Shown here: in pieces, positions 27,216 through 37,815 of the stretch
Numbering within the stretch: the first letter of the stretch is position 1
Layout: every line of letters starts with the position of its first letter
Assembly (NCBI RefSeq): GCF_001469215.1
Contig: NZ_LOFH01000001.1
Span: 62,001 to 126,000 of the forward strand
From: Pseudoalteromonas sp. H105
GTDB taxonomy: Bacteria > Pseudomonadota > Gammaproteobacteria > Enterobacterales > Alteromonadaceae
Direction: 5' to 3'
DNA: 64,000 bases
Translations under genes and position numbers: made by a program
The notes under the pieces: model-generated
The model's database searches: none
Seen by the model: the letters and a program-made list of their open reading frames with translations, nothing else
What the model was told of the DNA's origin: nothing

Positions 27216-28985
27216 ATGCATCGCCATCTCCTTATGAAAGTTTCTATTTTCACTTTGTTTTTCTCCTGCTCGGTCAATATACTCGCATCCGACAAATCGA
27301 GTAAAATGACCAATAATTCAATTGGTCAATCACCTGCTTTTAATAAGGTAGAAGACCCCGTTCAATACTATGTGAATCGGCTAAAAGCACACGAGTTAGT
27401 GCGCCAAGAAGATTGGCAAGCAGCGCAACCTATCCTTGAGTCGTTGACAAACCAGTTCGCCGATGATGGTGACACTTGGTATATCCTAGGACTGACGTAT
27501 TTACAATTACAAGAATGGGAAAAAGCAATTGTTGCACTGAAAAAGACACTTAAAATAGGCACTATTTTGTCCGATATTCCAACGGGGTCTGCTCCATCGA
27601 ATGATATCATGATCAACATTGCAGAAGCTTATGCTGAGCTTGAGCAAGCGGAAAATGCCATTACGTGGATTAACAAGTCTTTAGCTTTTCGTTATGATGA
27701 TCGGAAAAACTTAATCGACAATATTCATTTTAAAAAAATAGCTAATTCAAAAGCGTTTCAAGAGGTATCAGGCGTATTTCTTCCTAACAATTTATCAAGA
27801 GTAGAATCATGGCAATTTGATCTTCAGTTTTTGGTATCTGAAATAAAACGACTCCACGTCAATATGTATCACACAATCAGTGAAAACAACTTTGAAACAA
27901 TGGTTGCGATTATTCATAAAAAAATTCCTACCTTGTCTGACCAACAAATCGTATTCGAGTTTATGAAATTAGTGGCGTCTACCGGAAATGGTCATAATTT
28001 CATTGTACCGGCTTATGCCAAGCGCGGCTCTTTTAATCAATTACCATTACAGTTTTACCTCTTTAGTGATGGCCTCTTTATCGTCGCCGCAGACGAGGAG
28101 TATCGACATTTAGTTGGGAGTAAAGTTGTTAGTATTGGCAATACAGCAGTTGAAGAGGCGCTTGAAAGAACCAAAAAGGTCAATGCAAGAGACAATGAGA
28201 TGCAGCACCTTTGGTTGGCGCCTCATTATTTGGGATTAGCAGAGGTACTTGAAGGTTTAAATATTGTTGATAGCGCCAAGGATATATCAATTACAATTGA
28301 AAATACAAAGGGTGAACAACACATTATTTCGCCAAAACTCAGAGCAATGAACTTTAATGGTTTTCCTAAGTTACCAGCACTGGCTAATAGTGATGAAGTG
28401 CATAATCTTCGTGTGAAAAAAACTTATTGGTATCAGCATATTCCTGAGCAATCTGCGCTTTATGTTCAGTATAACTACGTACATAACGCAGGTTCGCAAT
28501 CTTTCGAAAGCTTTAATCTTGAGCTCAGACATGAAATTTCGCTATTGAAATCTGACAACGTTATTTTAGACATACGCCATAATGCTGGTGGTGATGGAAG
28601 TACTTACCCACCTATACTAAAAACCTTGATGCAATTTGAATCGATAAAACCAGATGGGAAACTATTTGTTGTCATAGGTAGAAATACTTTCTCTGCTGCT
28701 CACAATTTACTGTTAGATATTAACCGTCTTAATCGCCCTATTTTGGTGGGTGAGCCCAGTGGCTCAAGACCAAATGCCTTAAGTGAAGCTGGTTGGGTTA
28801 AATTACCTTATAGTGGTACTTGGGGGATTATTTCTTCTCAGTTTCACCAGGCGTCTAAGGCTGAAGACCACCGTATTTGGGTTTCACCTCATGTACCTGT
28901 GGGCTTATCGTCAAAGGACTATTTTTTAGGAAACGATCCGGCAATGGATGCTATCAAAAAGATAATCAAACACAGTGAATCGTAG
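27216..28985 (+). CDS. TPR-containing S41-like peptidase, exported
   Basis: 589 residues with a signal peptide (about 1-25, FTLFFSCSVNILAS). The N-terminal section (about 45-160) has TPR helices such as DTWYILGLTYLQLQEWEKAI. The C-terminal section (about 400-585) has the tail-specific-protease fold: VILDIRHNAGGDGS is the S41 substrate-strand block, and VVIGRNTFSAAHNLLL carries the position of the catalytic Ser. A classic PDZ domain is not obvious, and the S-x-x-K dyad is not clearly seen, so proteolysis is likely but unproven. It is preceded in the same direction by the AraC regulator, suggesting control by it. Confidence 0.75.
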   Translation: MHRHLLMKVSIFTLFFSCSVNILASDKSSKMTNNSIGQSPAFNKVEDPVQYYVNRLKAHELVRQEDWQAAQPILESLTNQFADDGDTWYILGLTYLQLQEWEKAIVALKKTLKIGTILSDIPTGSAPSNDIMINIAEAYAELEQAENAITWINKSLAFRYDDRKNLIDNIHFKKIANSKAFQEVSGVFLPNNLSRVESWQFDLQFLVSEIKRLHVNMYHTISENNFETMVAIIHKKIPTLSDQQIVFEFMKLVASTGNGHNFIVPAYAKRGSFNQLPLQFYLFSDGLFIVAADEEYRHLVGSKVVSIGNTAVEEALERTKKVNARDNEMQHLWLAPHYLGLAEVLEGLNIVDSAKDISITIENTKGEQHIISPKLRAMNFNGFPKLPALANSDEVHNLRVKKTYWYQHIPEQSALYVQYNYVHNAGSQSFESFNLELRHEISLLKSDNVILDIRHNAGGDGSTYPPILKTLMQFESIKPDGKLFVVIGRNTFSAAHNLLLDINRLNRPILVGEPSGSRPNALSEAGWVKLPYSGTWGIISSQFHQASKAEDHRIWVSPHVPVGLSSKDYFLGNDPAMDAIKKIIKHSES

Positions 28986-29007
28986 AGTTAAAAAGTAGGG
29001 AATCACA

Positions 29008-29041
29008 TGCGCTTTAAGGGAGCTTCAAACCTCAAAGCGCA
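29008..29041. terminator. Stem-loop between convergent S41-like and mipA genes
   Basis: Perfect 8-base arms TGCGCTTT / AAAGCGCA with an 18-base loop, between two convergent stop codons. Placement favours a terminator. The long loop and the lack of a T-tract lower confidence. Confidence 0.5.
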
Positions 29042-29082
29042 GTAAAAGTATAATTTTGGTAACGTTGGAATTACTTGTGTAT

Positions 29083-29856
29083 TTAAAAAAAGCGTGAGTA
29101 CAATAAGCGAAGAGACAAACTGGTGTCAGTATCAACCAGTGGGCTGTCAACGATGCTTGAATCGCTTAGAGTATAATCAATACTCAAACGAGTAAATCCA
29201 CCTAAGAATATTGGAGTCGCGACTGAAAACCCGATTGTGGTGTTTATTGCGCTGTCGGCTGTATAAGCCGGTCTTAAGGTTGTTGCCTCATAATCTCTCA
29301 CGCCGTAGTAATAATTCACATTGTTAGCATCAAGATAGCTTACAGAAATCGTAGGCTCATAAAAAATAGGACCGCTCTTAAACGCACGCCCAAGTGATGC
29401 TTTTAGTTCATAACCACTAGATTTATTGAGTACGTCAAACATAGACGATAAACCTACATTCCAATCGTCGCGCTCATATTTAACTCCCAGACCAGCATCA
29501 AATGAGAAATCTCTTTCGTCCATTCCAACAAAAACATCACTGTCTGAGCTGTCAAAACCTTGGAAGCGAGGTGACGCTTGAACGGCTAACTTAATCCCAT
29601 CCCGTTGTAATATATCATAGCTAACAAAAGGGCCTAAAACTGAGAGTTTATCACCTCGATACCCTAATATAGGCAAGGGGATCACTCTGCGGTCGTATCC
29701 TTTATAAAGTTCTTGGTTAATCCCTAAACCCAAGCCATATAAAAAACCTTTCGGCTCAAGACGTTCGCGTACATCTCCTCGCTCATCAGCGAACACTTGC
29801 GCAGTAAAAGATAAGGCTATTGCCCCAGAAATCGAAAAAATAATATTTTTATACAT
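29083..29856 (-). CDS. MipA/OmpV-family outer-membrane protein
   Basis: 257 residues. Signal peptide about 1-23 (ending AQVFADE), then an outer-membrane beta-barrel typical of MipA/OmpV. An early GFLYGLGLGINQELYKGYD is followed by strand pairs IPLPILGYRGDKLSVLGPF, the FDAGLGVKYERDDWNVGLSS block, and a C-terminal strand ending LSLRLLYSRFF with terminal Phe. Founders of the family include MipA (a murein-hydrolase scaffold) and OmpV; many members are uncharacterised porin-like proteins. Monocistronic. Confidence 0.85.
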   Translation of the reverse strand: MYKNIIFSISGAIALSFTAQVFADERGDVRERLEPKGFLYGLGLGINQELYKGYDRRVIPLPILGYRGDKLSVLGPFVSYDILQRDGIKLAVQASPRFQGFDSSDSDVFVGMDERDFSFDAGLGVKYERDDWNVGLSSMFDVLNKSSGYELKASLGRAFKSGPIFYEPTISVSYLDANNVNYYYGVRDYEATTLRPAYTADSAINTTIGFSVATPIFLGGFTRLSIDYTLSDSSIVDSPLVDTDTSLSLRLLYSRFF

Positions 29857-29950
29857 TATGAGCTTTCACATTTATTTTTATTACTACAGCTTACGTGCAT
29901 AATCACTTTTTAGCTTACTTTTCGCTCATAAATATCGGTAAGCTTGAAAA

Positions 29951-29973
29951 CAGCAATGGTTCTGCCATTGCTG
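29951..29973 (-). terminator. Terminator of the decarboxylase gene
   Basis: Perfect 9-base arms CAGCAATGG / CCATTGCTG around a 5-base loop. On the minus strand the stem is followed by TTTTC, just downstream of the stop at 29992. Confidence 0.75.
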
Positions 29974-29991
29974 CTCATATTGCAACGGATT

Positions 29992-31902
29992 TTATTTATT
30001 TACTTTTCCCTTTAAAACATAAATCTCACCGTCAAAACTCCCTTGAATTGTCAAGCCTTGCCCTGCCAGCTCTTTTAGGTAGTCTATGTGGTCTTGTGTA
30101 ATATGTTGTCCAGGAACCAATAGTGGGATACCCGGCGGGTAAGGGGTAACAAGGCCTGCACAAATGCGGTTGTTGCTTTTGCTAATAGGCACTGATTCAC
30201 GCTCGCCATAGAACGCATCACTTGGAATACACGCTAAGTCTATCGCTGGTAAATTTTCAGGTAAACGAGATCGTCGCGCTGATGTTGCAAGTTTCACTTT
30301 ACCGCTATCGAGCTTTTTCAATGCATTGTACAGCCGAATGATCTTCGAACGTGTGCCGCCAAGCGTCAGTAAAACCAAAATAGTACTGTGCGTGTATTTC
30401 TCTATTTCGAGTCCAATTTCATCCAATAAATACTTATGAATATCCTTCAATGAATAAGGTAGCTCGCTAATATCTATAAGAATTTTCAGAGGGTCATGGC
30501 CCATGTTATCACCACTAAAGTGCGGGAATATTTTCATAAAATCTTGCTTCCCCAGTACGTTTATATTTTTGAGCGACGTCATCTGCTGCTTAAACTCTTC
30601 CACATGGTTCAACAAAGCATTAAGTAATTTATAGCCTTCCATTTCTAATTGCTTTTGGCATACATCAAGTGACGCAATAAGCTGATATTTTGGCGATGTA
30701 CTAGCGTAAATACTGTATATCTCTCTAAAGAAATCAGCATCGAAATCCGGATCATTAACATGGATATACGATGCCTGTGAAAACGCTGACACTACTTTAT
30801 GTGCAGAATGGGTGATGTAATCAGCGCCGGCATGAATAGCAGAATAATAGCGCAAACTGGGGTGAAATAATGAATAGGCAAACCACGCTTCGTCTATAAA
30901 CACTTTAATATTATGTTGATGTGCAAACTCTACGACTTGTTTTAAATCACTTAGCAAGCCATCGTAGGTACAGCCCGTCAATACCAGTAGTTTTGCATCT
31001 GTATTTTGTTCAATTGTCTGTTTAATATCGGCCAATGAAGGTGGCGCAAAAATGCCATATTTAGGGTTTAACACACTCGACAAATAAACCGGAAAACTGG
31101 CGGATTGCAAAATGCCATAGTGTACAGATTTATGACAATTGCGATCTATAATCACTTTATCGCCTTTGCGTAGCAGTGTCTGCAAGATGATTTTATTGGA
31201 AGTAGACGACCCATTAGTGACGAAGTAGGTATGCTTAACTTCAAACGTCGCCGCTGCTGATTCTTGGGCACGACCAATGGTATTGGTACTGTCTGACAAT
31301 GACCCTAACGAATCAACCGATACCGACAAGTCGCCAACGAATACATTTCGACCATAAAATTGATAAAAATCTTTGATGTAAGGTGAGTTTCTAAAGCTTG
31401 AGCCACCGCTGTGCCCAGGTGTGTGCCATGAATCGTTTGATTCACCTACATAACGGCGGTACGCTGTCCAAAAAGGCGTTTCTGAGCGATCATCAAAGTC
31501 GTTGATCATATAACCTAGTATAGCTTCAGGGTCTGAGATCACTTCATCTTTAAAAAAGAAAGACTCGATTTCCTCTGATTCGTTTACAATTTCAAGCCCA
31601 TTAGTATCGTCACCAATAACATACACAGGTAACTCCAAACGAATAGCTTTCAACTGTTCTATAAACCGACTATAAGTTTGTTCGCCAACGCTGTTGTGAA
31701 CATCCCAGCTAAGTACAACAGCTTGAATATCACCATCTTCTTTTACCGACTCTAAAGCTTGCTTAAGTTCGAGGCGCTCTATGATATCAACTTGAATATC
31801 ATCGCGCTCAAAATTAGGGATAACTTTTGACAAATTGGTTGAGAGCGCCTGTAACGTAGTAGGGTCTTGCTCAATTAACAAGATTCGAAGTAAAGGTAAC
31901 AT
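29992..31902 (-). CDS. Orn/Lys/Arg decarboxylase family, PLP-dependent
   Basis: 636 residues from ATG 31902; an in-frame TTG at 31917 is also possible. The N-terminal domain (about 1-125) is a receiver-like wing domain as in bacterial ornithine, lysine and arginine decarboxylases. The fold-type-I core (about 130-480) has SWHTPGHSGGSSF, VTNGSSTSNKIILQ, FIDEAWFAYSLFHP (the PLP-ring Asp), and the PLP-lysine segment YITHSAHKVVSAFSQAS. The usual STHK reads SAHK here. The C-terminal domain follows, ending with PYPPGIPLLVPGQ. Forms a polyamine precursor (putrescine, cadaverine or agmatine); the substrate cannot be decided. Cytoplasmic, oligomeric. Confidence 0.85.
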   Translation of the reverse strand: MLPLLRILLIEQDPTTLQALSTNLSKVIPNFERDDIQVDIIERLELKQALESVKEDGDIQAVVLSWDVHNSVGEQTYSRFIEQLKAIRLELPVYVIGDDTNGLEIVNESEEIESFFFKDEVISDPEAILGYMINDFDDRSETPFWTAYRRYVGESNDSWHTPGHSGGSSFRNSPYIKDFYQFYGRNVFVGDLSVSVDSLGSLSDSTNTIGRAQESAAATFEVKHTYFVTNGSSTSNKIILQTLLRKGDKVIIDRNCHKSVHYGILQSASFPVYLSSVLNPKYGIFAPPSLADIKQTIEQNTDAKLLVLTGCTYDGLLSDLKQVVEFAHQHNIKVFIDEAWFAYSLFHPSLRYYSAIHAGADYITHSAHKVVSAFSQASYIHVNDPDFDADFFREIYSIYASTSPKYQLIASLDVCQKQLEMEGYKLLNALLNHVEEFKQQMTSLKNINVLGKQDFMKIFPHFSGDNMGHDPLKILIDISELPYSLKDIHKYLLDEIGLEIEKYTHSTILVLLTLGGTRSKIIRLYNALKKLDSGKVKLATSARRSRLPENLPAIDLACIPSDAFYGERESVPISKSNNRICAGLVTPYPPGIPLLVPGQHITQDHIDYLKELAGQGLTIQGSFDGEIYVLKGKVNK

Positions 31903-32042
31903 AAGGAATAATCGCAATAAAATACATATTACTCAGAAGCATAACCAAAGGATTGACTCTTGTGAAATTAATACATTAAAAATGCTTAAGTAATAGTCTA
32001 AATCGTGTAACAACATAGCGCGCATTCTCCTCGAAAAGTGTT

Positions 32043-32900
32043 TTACAAAGCTGCCGTAATACGGGGAAGCCACATCATCGTACTCGCAGCGAAAACGCCA
32101 AAAGTCGTTAGTATAGCCATTAATGTTAGAAAAATTGCCCCAATCAAAATAGATTTTGGTGTTCTACGTCTTTCTGCCCAAAAAGCTAGTTCAGCAACAG
32201 CCATTGGCAGTAGATAAGAGGCAAATGAAATGGCAATATCAGCGGGTCCGTCGATTGTTCTTGTATTACCAAGTCCACCTGGGTTGGCCATAAACCAAGC
32301 CATTAAGTACAAGCGGACACTCCAAACACCATTGATTAATATAAATGTATGAACGGCTAAACGACGATGCAACTTAAAGTTTTTCTGGATCGCGGTACGC
32401 CAAGCGTAATAAACAAAAATAGGAATAAGTATTCCATTTAAGCTCACGCCAATAGCACCTAAGTCACTCAAGCGACTGCCAATCCCCCAAGTCATGTATA
32501 GCCCGCTGATTGCGCCAAAAAAACCCACAACTAAAAATAATCTGCCGTTCCAACGATGAAAGTTAGGAAGCCTATTTCGAACAAAAGGGATTAATTGAAA
32601 GGTTGCACTTAGACTAATTAACATGACAGGAATAATGTGCAACAAAAGGACACCATTATTGAATACGTCACCATTTTTATATCCTCGGATCATTGTTGTA
32701 AATTGAGACTCATCGAGATCACCAAGCAACCAGGGCATAGTGAAGCGAAATAAAATATAAAGCCCAAACATCCACTGTCCAATTAGCACAGCGGCCACCC
32801 ACCATTGAATTGCTCCCGAAAACCAGTTTCGTATAAAAAGAGGATATGTATCTAGTAATGTTTGATTAGTGTTTCGTTGTGTTAGTACTTTTTCTTTCAT
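32043..32900 (-). CDS. DUF2306-family multi-pass membrane protein
   Basis: 285 residues with about seven to eight hydrophobic helices. Landmarks fit DUF2306: LLLHIIPVMLISLSATFQLIP, the central FHRWNGRLFLVVGF, then FKLHRRLAVHTFILINGVWSVRLYL (split around HRRLAVH). The conserved His residues in the two FHRW/LHRR motifs could bind metal or haem, but this is inference. Divergent from the AraC regulator at 33128 across a 227-base gap, and it may be that regulator's target. Function unknown. Confidence 0.75.
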   Translation of the reverse strand: MKEKVLTQRNTNQTLLDTYPLFIRNWFSGAIQWWVAAVLIGQWMFGLYILFRFTMPWLLGDLDESQFTTMIRGYKNGDVFNNGVLLLHIIPVMLISLSATFQLIPFVRNRLPNFHRWNGRLFLVVGFFGAISGLYMTWGIGSRLSDLGAIGVSLNGILIPIFVYYAWRTAIQKNFKLHRRLAVHTFILINGVWSVRLYLMAWFMANPGGLGNTRTIDGPADIAISFASYLLPMAVAELAFWAERRRTPKSILIGAIFLTLMAILTTFGVFAASTMMWLPRITAAL

Positions 32901-33127
32901 TTTTATCTCTCAATCATTTTTAAACACCACTATTCTTCACTGTTAATGCGGCTAAAACTCATCAAATTCAGAATTTGAGGATAATAATTGACAAAAAAAG
33001 TGCAAATAATAGGAAAATGAATAAAACGGCGACTGCGTATGTCCTTTTCAATTTTTTATAAAGGGAGATAGGAAGCCTAATAGAAAAGCGATATTATGTT
33101 GGTCAAGTTTAGGGTTTTTATTGGTTA

Positions 33128-34192
33128 ATGATGTTTATCACGTCTGCTCATTTTTTATTATTGGTTATTTCTCTACTGAGCATAGCAGCTTCTTTTTGGT
33201 TTAAGCCTCGACGCATTGAACACTATCTTTTTGCTATTTTAGCGCTGTCTTTATTGTTTCTCGCTGCCAGTAATCTACTACTTAAAAACTTGTCAGTAGA
33301 GCAGCAATTCATTGCCCTTGGTACCTTTGCCACATGTAATGTATTTTGGCTTTTGACTCGTTGTATATTTCGCAAAGGCAAAGCACTCTCAACGGCTCAT
33401 TATGTTTTAGCCGGAACAATTGCCTTGCTTATTCTATTGAGTCGAAGTATCGACATTTTTGTGACACTGCAATGGATTGAACAGGAAACCCTGACATGGC
33501 TAAAACGTTCATTGGCTGAACTGCTTCGACTACTTTCGCCTAGTGTATTATTACTTGCTTTTTGGGAGATTATTCGTAGTTATTCATCAAGTAGTAAAAG
33601 TGTTCAAACACAAAAGCTGTTAATGGCGAGCACTATGTTAGTTGCGGTATTGAGTACTAGAATCATCATGCCTAGTATTCCATTGGCACCCGAAACTTAT
33701 CACCTCGTATTTGTTGTTTTAAGAAGTATTATGGCCTCGGCTGTTTTGATCTCTGTTCTGTGTGTGCTTTGGCTTCAACATCAAAATAGAATAGCGTCGG
33801 CAATAAATTCTACAGCCAAAGTAGACGGGATTGATGAGGATGATGCGCTTTTAGCTTCAATACAATCATTGATGGAAGACGCTAAGCAGTACCTTCAAGC
33901 TGAACTTAAGATGATGGACATTGCCAATACTCTTCGTGTGCCAGAATATAAAGTTAGTAAAGTACTAAAAGAAAAGACCGACTTTGACAACTTTAATCAT
34001 TATGTAAATCATTTTCGCTTAAAACATGCCAAACATTTACTGACAGATGAACAAAGTAAAAGCTGGACCATTTTGGTGATCAGTATGGAGTCTGGCTTTT
34101 CATCACTGGCAACATTCAATCGTGTGTTCAAAAAGCAGGAAAGCTGTACGCCTAATGACTACCGCAAAGGTAAAAGGCTCACACAGGGTTAA
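33128..34192 (+). CDS. Membrane-bound AraC-family regulator
   Basis: 354 residues with an N-terminal multi-helix membrane domain (about 5-225) and a C-terminal AraC HTH (about 250-350): LKMMDIANTLRVPEYKVSKVL for the first HTH and VISMESGFSSLATFNRVF for the second. It has the same domain order as the regulators at 26028 and 34526, with clearly diverged sequence. Divergent from the DUF2306 gene, which is the natural candidate target. Confidence 0.85.
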   Translation: MMFITSAHFLLLVISLLSIAASFWFKPRRIEHYLFAILALSLLFLAASNLLLKNLSVEQQFIALGTFATCNVFWLLTRCIFRKGKALSTAHYVLAGTIALLILLSRSIDIFVTLQWIEQETLTWLKRSLAELLRLLSPSVLLLAFWEIIRSYSSSSKSVQTQKLLMASTMLVAVLSTRIIMPSIPLAPETYHLVFVVLRSIMASAVLISVLCVLWLQHQNRIASAINSTAKVDGIDEDDALLASIQSLMEDAKQYLQAELKMMDIANTLRVPEYKVSKVLKEKTDFDNFNHYVNHFRLKHAKHLLTDEQSKSWTILVISMESGFSSLATFNRVFKKQESCTPNDYRKGKRLTQG

Positions 34193-34525
34193 ACTTTGAA
34201 TCTAAAACCAAATAAAAGGTTCTTTATTGTATGTTGTGTAAAAAGAATACGGGCTATATTCATTGCCTCAATGACGATACGCTCAATAAATTTAAAATAG
34301 CTAAATACGTTAAGGCTGAAACTAATCATCCAGGCCTATAAATACCGCAATGTTAAATTATTTGTAGTGTAAGTTAGTTTGCTAACATTATATTGTATTA
34401 AAATTTATAAATTGATGCTTTCAAAACAGAGTCGTCAATTGGTAAAAAAATGGGGTGTGTAGACTTCATCTCGTATGCAAAGTAGACTGGCTTTACAGAG
34501 CGGTTGGCAATAAATATAGGGCCAA
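34193..34525. other. Intergenic region without a recognised gene
   Basis: 333 AT-rich bases between two co-oriented regulator genes. It should contain the promoter for the gene at 34526. No RNA gene, repeat or further open frame with support was seen. Confidence 0.4.
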
Positions 34526-35554
34526 ATGAATAGCCAAATACTTTTTTTCTTTAGTGCATTGGGTGCTTTTAATGGACTGCTATTGACTACCTATTTACTC
34601 TTTTCCGCGCCCGCCACAATCCAACGTCGTTTATTGGCTGTGTTAATGTTAGTCATAAGCTTACGTGTTTCAAAATCAATATGGTTTTACTTTGATCCAT
34701 CTCTAGGTAAGCAGTTTTTACAACTAGGTTTATCGGCATGCTTTTTGATTGGGCCACTTCTTTATTTTTATGTTGTTAGCCAAGTGTCTAAATTGGAGAT
34801 GTTAAAGTTAAATTGGAAAATACACCTGACTTTTTTGGTCACTTTGGTTGTTGGTGTTGGTATTTTGTACCCTTATCAATCGAATATTGAGCTATGGGGT
34901 TCGTTATACCGAGTTATTAATATAACGTGGGCGATATATTTAGTGGCTGCGGCAATTCAGTTTTTTCCTACACTATTTGTTTTAGTTGGCGATAACACTC
35001 GATATTCAAAAGATGAATTACTGTGTATCAATGTATTTGCTGGCACTACTTTTATTTGGGTTGCTTACTTTACTGCGTCCTATACATCATACATTGCAGG
35101 GGCTTTGTCATTTTCACTTGTGTTGTATGTATCAGTTACACTTTGGCTCATGTCAAATAAAAGCAAAAAACCGACTGAACAGGCGTATGCGAATAAAAAA
35201 ATTGCGCCAGACATTGCAGCCACATTAGAACGGCGTTTGAATGATTTAATGCTCACGGAGCAGCTCTACAAAAATGCTAATTTATCTTTACCTGTGCTGG
35301 CTAAAAAATTACAGGTCTCTGTACCTCAGTTGTCGCAGTTGTTAAATGATAACTTAGCTAAATCGTTTTCTTTATATGTGAACGAGCTTCGCATTCAAGA
35401 AGCGAAAAGATTGCTAATACAAAAGCCAAATATGACGATTGAATTAATCTCCGAGGCATCGGGCTATAACTCCCAATCAACTTTTTATGCATCATTTAAA
35501 CAATTCGAAAATATGACGCCAGCACAGTATAGAAAACAGTATAAATCGATATAG
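34526..35554 (+). CDS. Membrane-bound AraC-family regulator
   Basis: 342 residues. A hydrophobic N-terminal domain (about 1-215, six to seven helices) and a C-terminal AraC domain (about 235-342) with LSLPVLAKKLQVSVPQLSQLL as first HTH and ISEASGYNSQSTFYASFKQF as second. This is the third regulator of this layout within 10 kb. The gene 102 bases downstream in the same direction encodes a broken DJ-1/PfpI protein, so this regulator may have lost its target. Confidence 0.85.
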   Translation: MNSQILFFFSALGAFNGLLLTTYLLFSAPATIQRRLLAVLMLVISLRVSKSIWFYFDPSLGKQFLQLGLSACFLIGPLLYFYVVSQVSKLEMLKLNWKIHLTFLVTLVVGVGILYPYQSNIELWGSLYRVINITWAIYLVAAAIQFFPTLFVLVGDNTRYSKDELLCINVFAGTTFIWVAYFTASYTSYIAGALSFSLVLYVSVTLWLMSNKSKKPTEQAYANKKIAPDIAATLERRLNDLMLTEQLYKNANLSLPVLAKKLQVSVPQLSQLLNDNLAKSFSLYVNELRIQEAKRLLIQKPNMTIELISEASGYNSQSTFYASFKQFENMTPAQYRKQYKSI

Positions 35555-35560
35555 TTCTTT

Positions 35561-35576
35561 CGGAATTATAATTCCG
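35561..35576. promoter_or_regulatory. Perfect 16-base palindrome
   Basis: CGGAATTATAATTCCG is its own reverse complement. It lies 6 bases after the AraC regulator gene and about 80 bases before the DJ-1/PfpI pseudogene. It could be a short terminator stem of the regulator or an operator; the sequence alone cannot decide. Confidence 0.4.
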
Positions 35577-35656
35577 TATTACTAAGTTATTCTATATTAA
35601 TGTTTTTTATGATTTTTCCTTTAACTTGAAGAACAGTTAATTAAAGAGGAAAAACT

Positions 35657-36734
35657 ATGAAATATTTACTATTGCTATATATTACCGTGTTGAGTTTTGC
35701 TGTGGTAGGAAAGCCTAATGAAGGCAATCATAGAGAAATCATACAGACATTAGAAAACTATATAACAGGAACATCCTACAATGAACCTGATTTGATTGAG
35801 CGTGCTTTTGCAAAGGATGCGCAATTATTACTCAGCAAAGAAAATCAAGAGATGTGGCTTGTTAGCCCTAATGAGTATGCGTCTTGGTGAAATAATCTCC
35901 ATTGATGTTGAGGGCGATATCGCTACAGCCAAGGCTGAGATTTTGATACCAGAGAAATCCATACGTTATATTGATTTGTTTTTATTAAAAAGACTTTCAG
36001 GTGACTGGAAGGTCATCAGTAAAACAGCGACGAGTGAACATGCTAATAATAATGGTAAAAGAATATTATTTATTGTTTCCAATGCACATTTCCATGGCGA
36101 CTCAACATTGCCAACAGGGGTGAGTTTTTCTGAAATAGTAAAAGCATACGATACCTTCAAAAAAGCAGGGTACACCGTCGATTTTGTTAGCCCAAAAGGG
36201 GGGGCGATCCCTCTGGCCTATATAAATACATCAGAGGCAATTCATAAAGAATACTTATATAACCCTGATTTTATGCACGCAATTAGACATACTAAGCAGC
36301 CAAGTAAAATTGACCCAGCTCAGTATTTAGCCGTCCACTATGTTGGCGGGGGGAATGCCATGTATGGTGTTGCTGACAATATAGAAATACAAAATTTAAC
36401 AATGACTATCTATGAAGAAAACCAAGGAATAGTTTCGTCGGTTTGTCATGGAACAGCAGGCATTGTTAATTTAAAAACAAAAGATGGAAAATATTTAGTC
36501 TCAGGTAAGCGTATTTCTGGTTACCCTGACTCTTATGAAAACCAGTCTCGAGCCTACTTTAAAGAGTTTCCTTTTTTGATTCAAAAAACCATTGAAAACA
36601 GAGGAGGGCAGTTTTTATTTTCCGCTAGAAATAAGGCCCATGTTGAAGTTGATGGGCGTATAGTTACCGGTCAAAACCATCTATCTTCATCATTGGTAGC
36701 GCAAAAAATGGTTGAAATATTACAACAAAAGTAA
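35657..36734 (+). pseudogene. Broken NTF2-like plus DJ-1/PfpI fusion protein
   Basis: Two frames together encode one exported protein. Frame one (35657-35890) has a signal peptide (MKYLLLLYITVLSFAVVGKP) and the start of an NTF2-like/lumazine-binding-like domain, ending at EYASW then TGA. The other frame picks up at RLGEIISIDVEGDIATAKAEI, completing that domain. It then runs through a DJ-1/PfpI class-I glutamine amidotransferase domain (KRILFIVSNAHFHG, HYVGGGNAMYG, SSVCHGTAGIVNLK with nucleophile Cys). The join reads TCTTGG, which fits both frames, and a stretch of the small domain appears missing. A deletion between two TCTTGG repeats would explain this. The second part could still be translated from internal starts around 35796. 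Confidence 0.7.
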
Positions 36735-36987
36735 AATGAATTAACGTGTTAAGGTGGTGTCTGAATTGCTGATAAAGCTTTAGCTGTTTTATTTCTTATG
36801 CATAAAAATAACCAGAAAGGCCACCTTAACTCACACTTTTTTTCAAGCATGCCAGAGCCTCTATTTTGCTTTCTGGCATCGTAGTTGCCACTGATTAATG
36901 AGATAAATAATTGAAAATAAGTGTTTAGGTGCGACTGAAAATAGCTCGTTTCACTTCCATAACATTTTCTCAGGCTTATTAGTGCTA
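36735..36987. repeat. Non-coding stretch with paired inverted repeats
   Basis: Between the DJ-1 pseudogene and the IS remnant. It contains TTAAGGTGG and its inverse CCACCTTAA about 75 bases apart, then ATGCCAGA / TCTGGCAT about 14 bases apart, either of which could fold. No gene recognised. It may be debris of another insertion. Confidence 0.35.
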
Positions 36988-37687
<700 letters not shown>

Positions 37688-37815
37688 AAACAAGCTAAGG
37701 CGATTAAGACTTTAGCGTCAATCTCATAAGGTTGCCCCTAAGCAAAGATAAAAAGGTTTGCAAAACGCAATCATGTGTAGCAGTATTGTATTAGTTGCAC
37801 TTACTACTAATAAGT

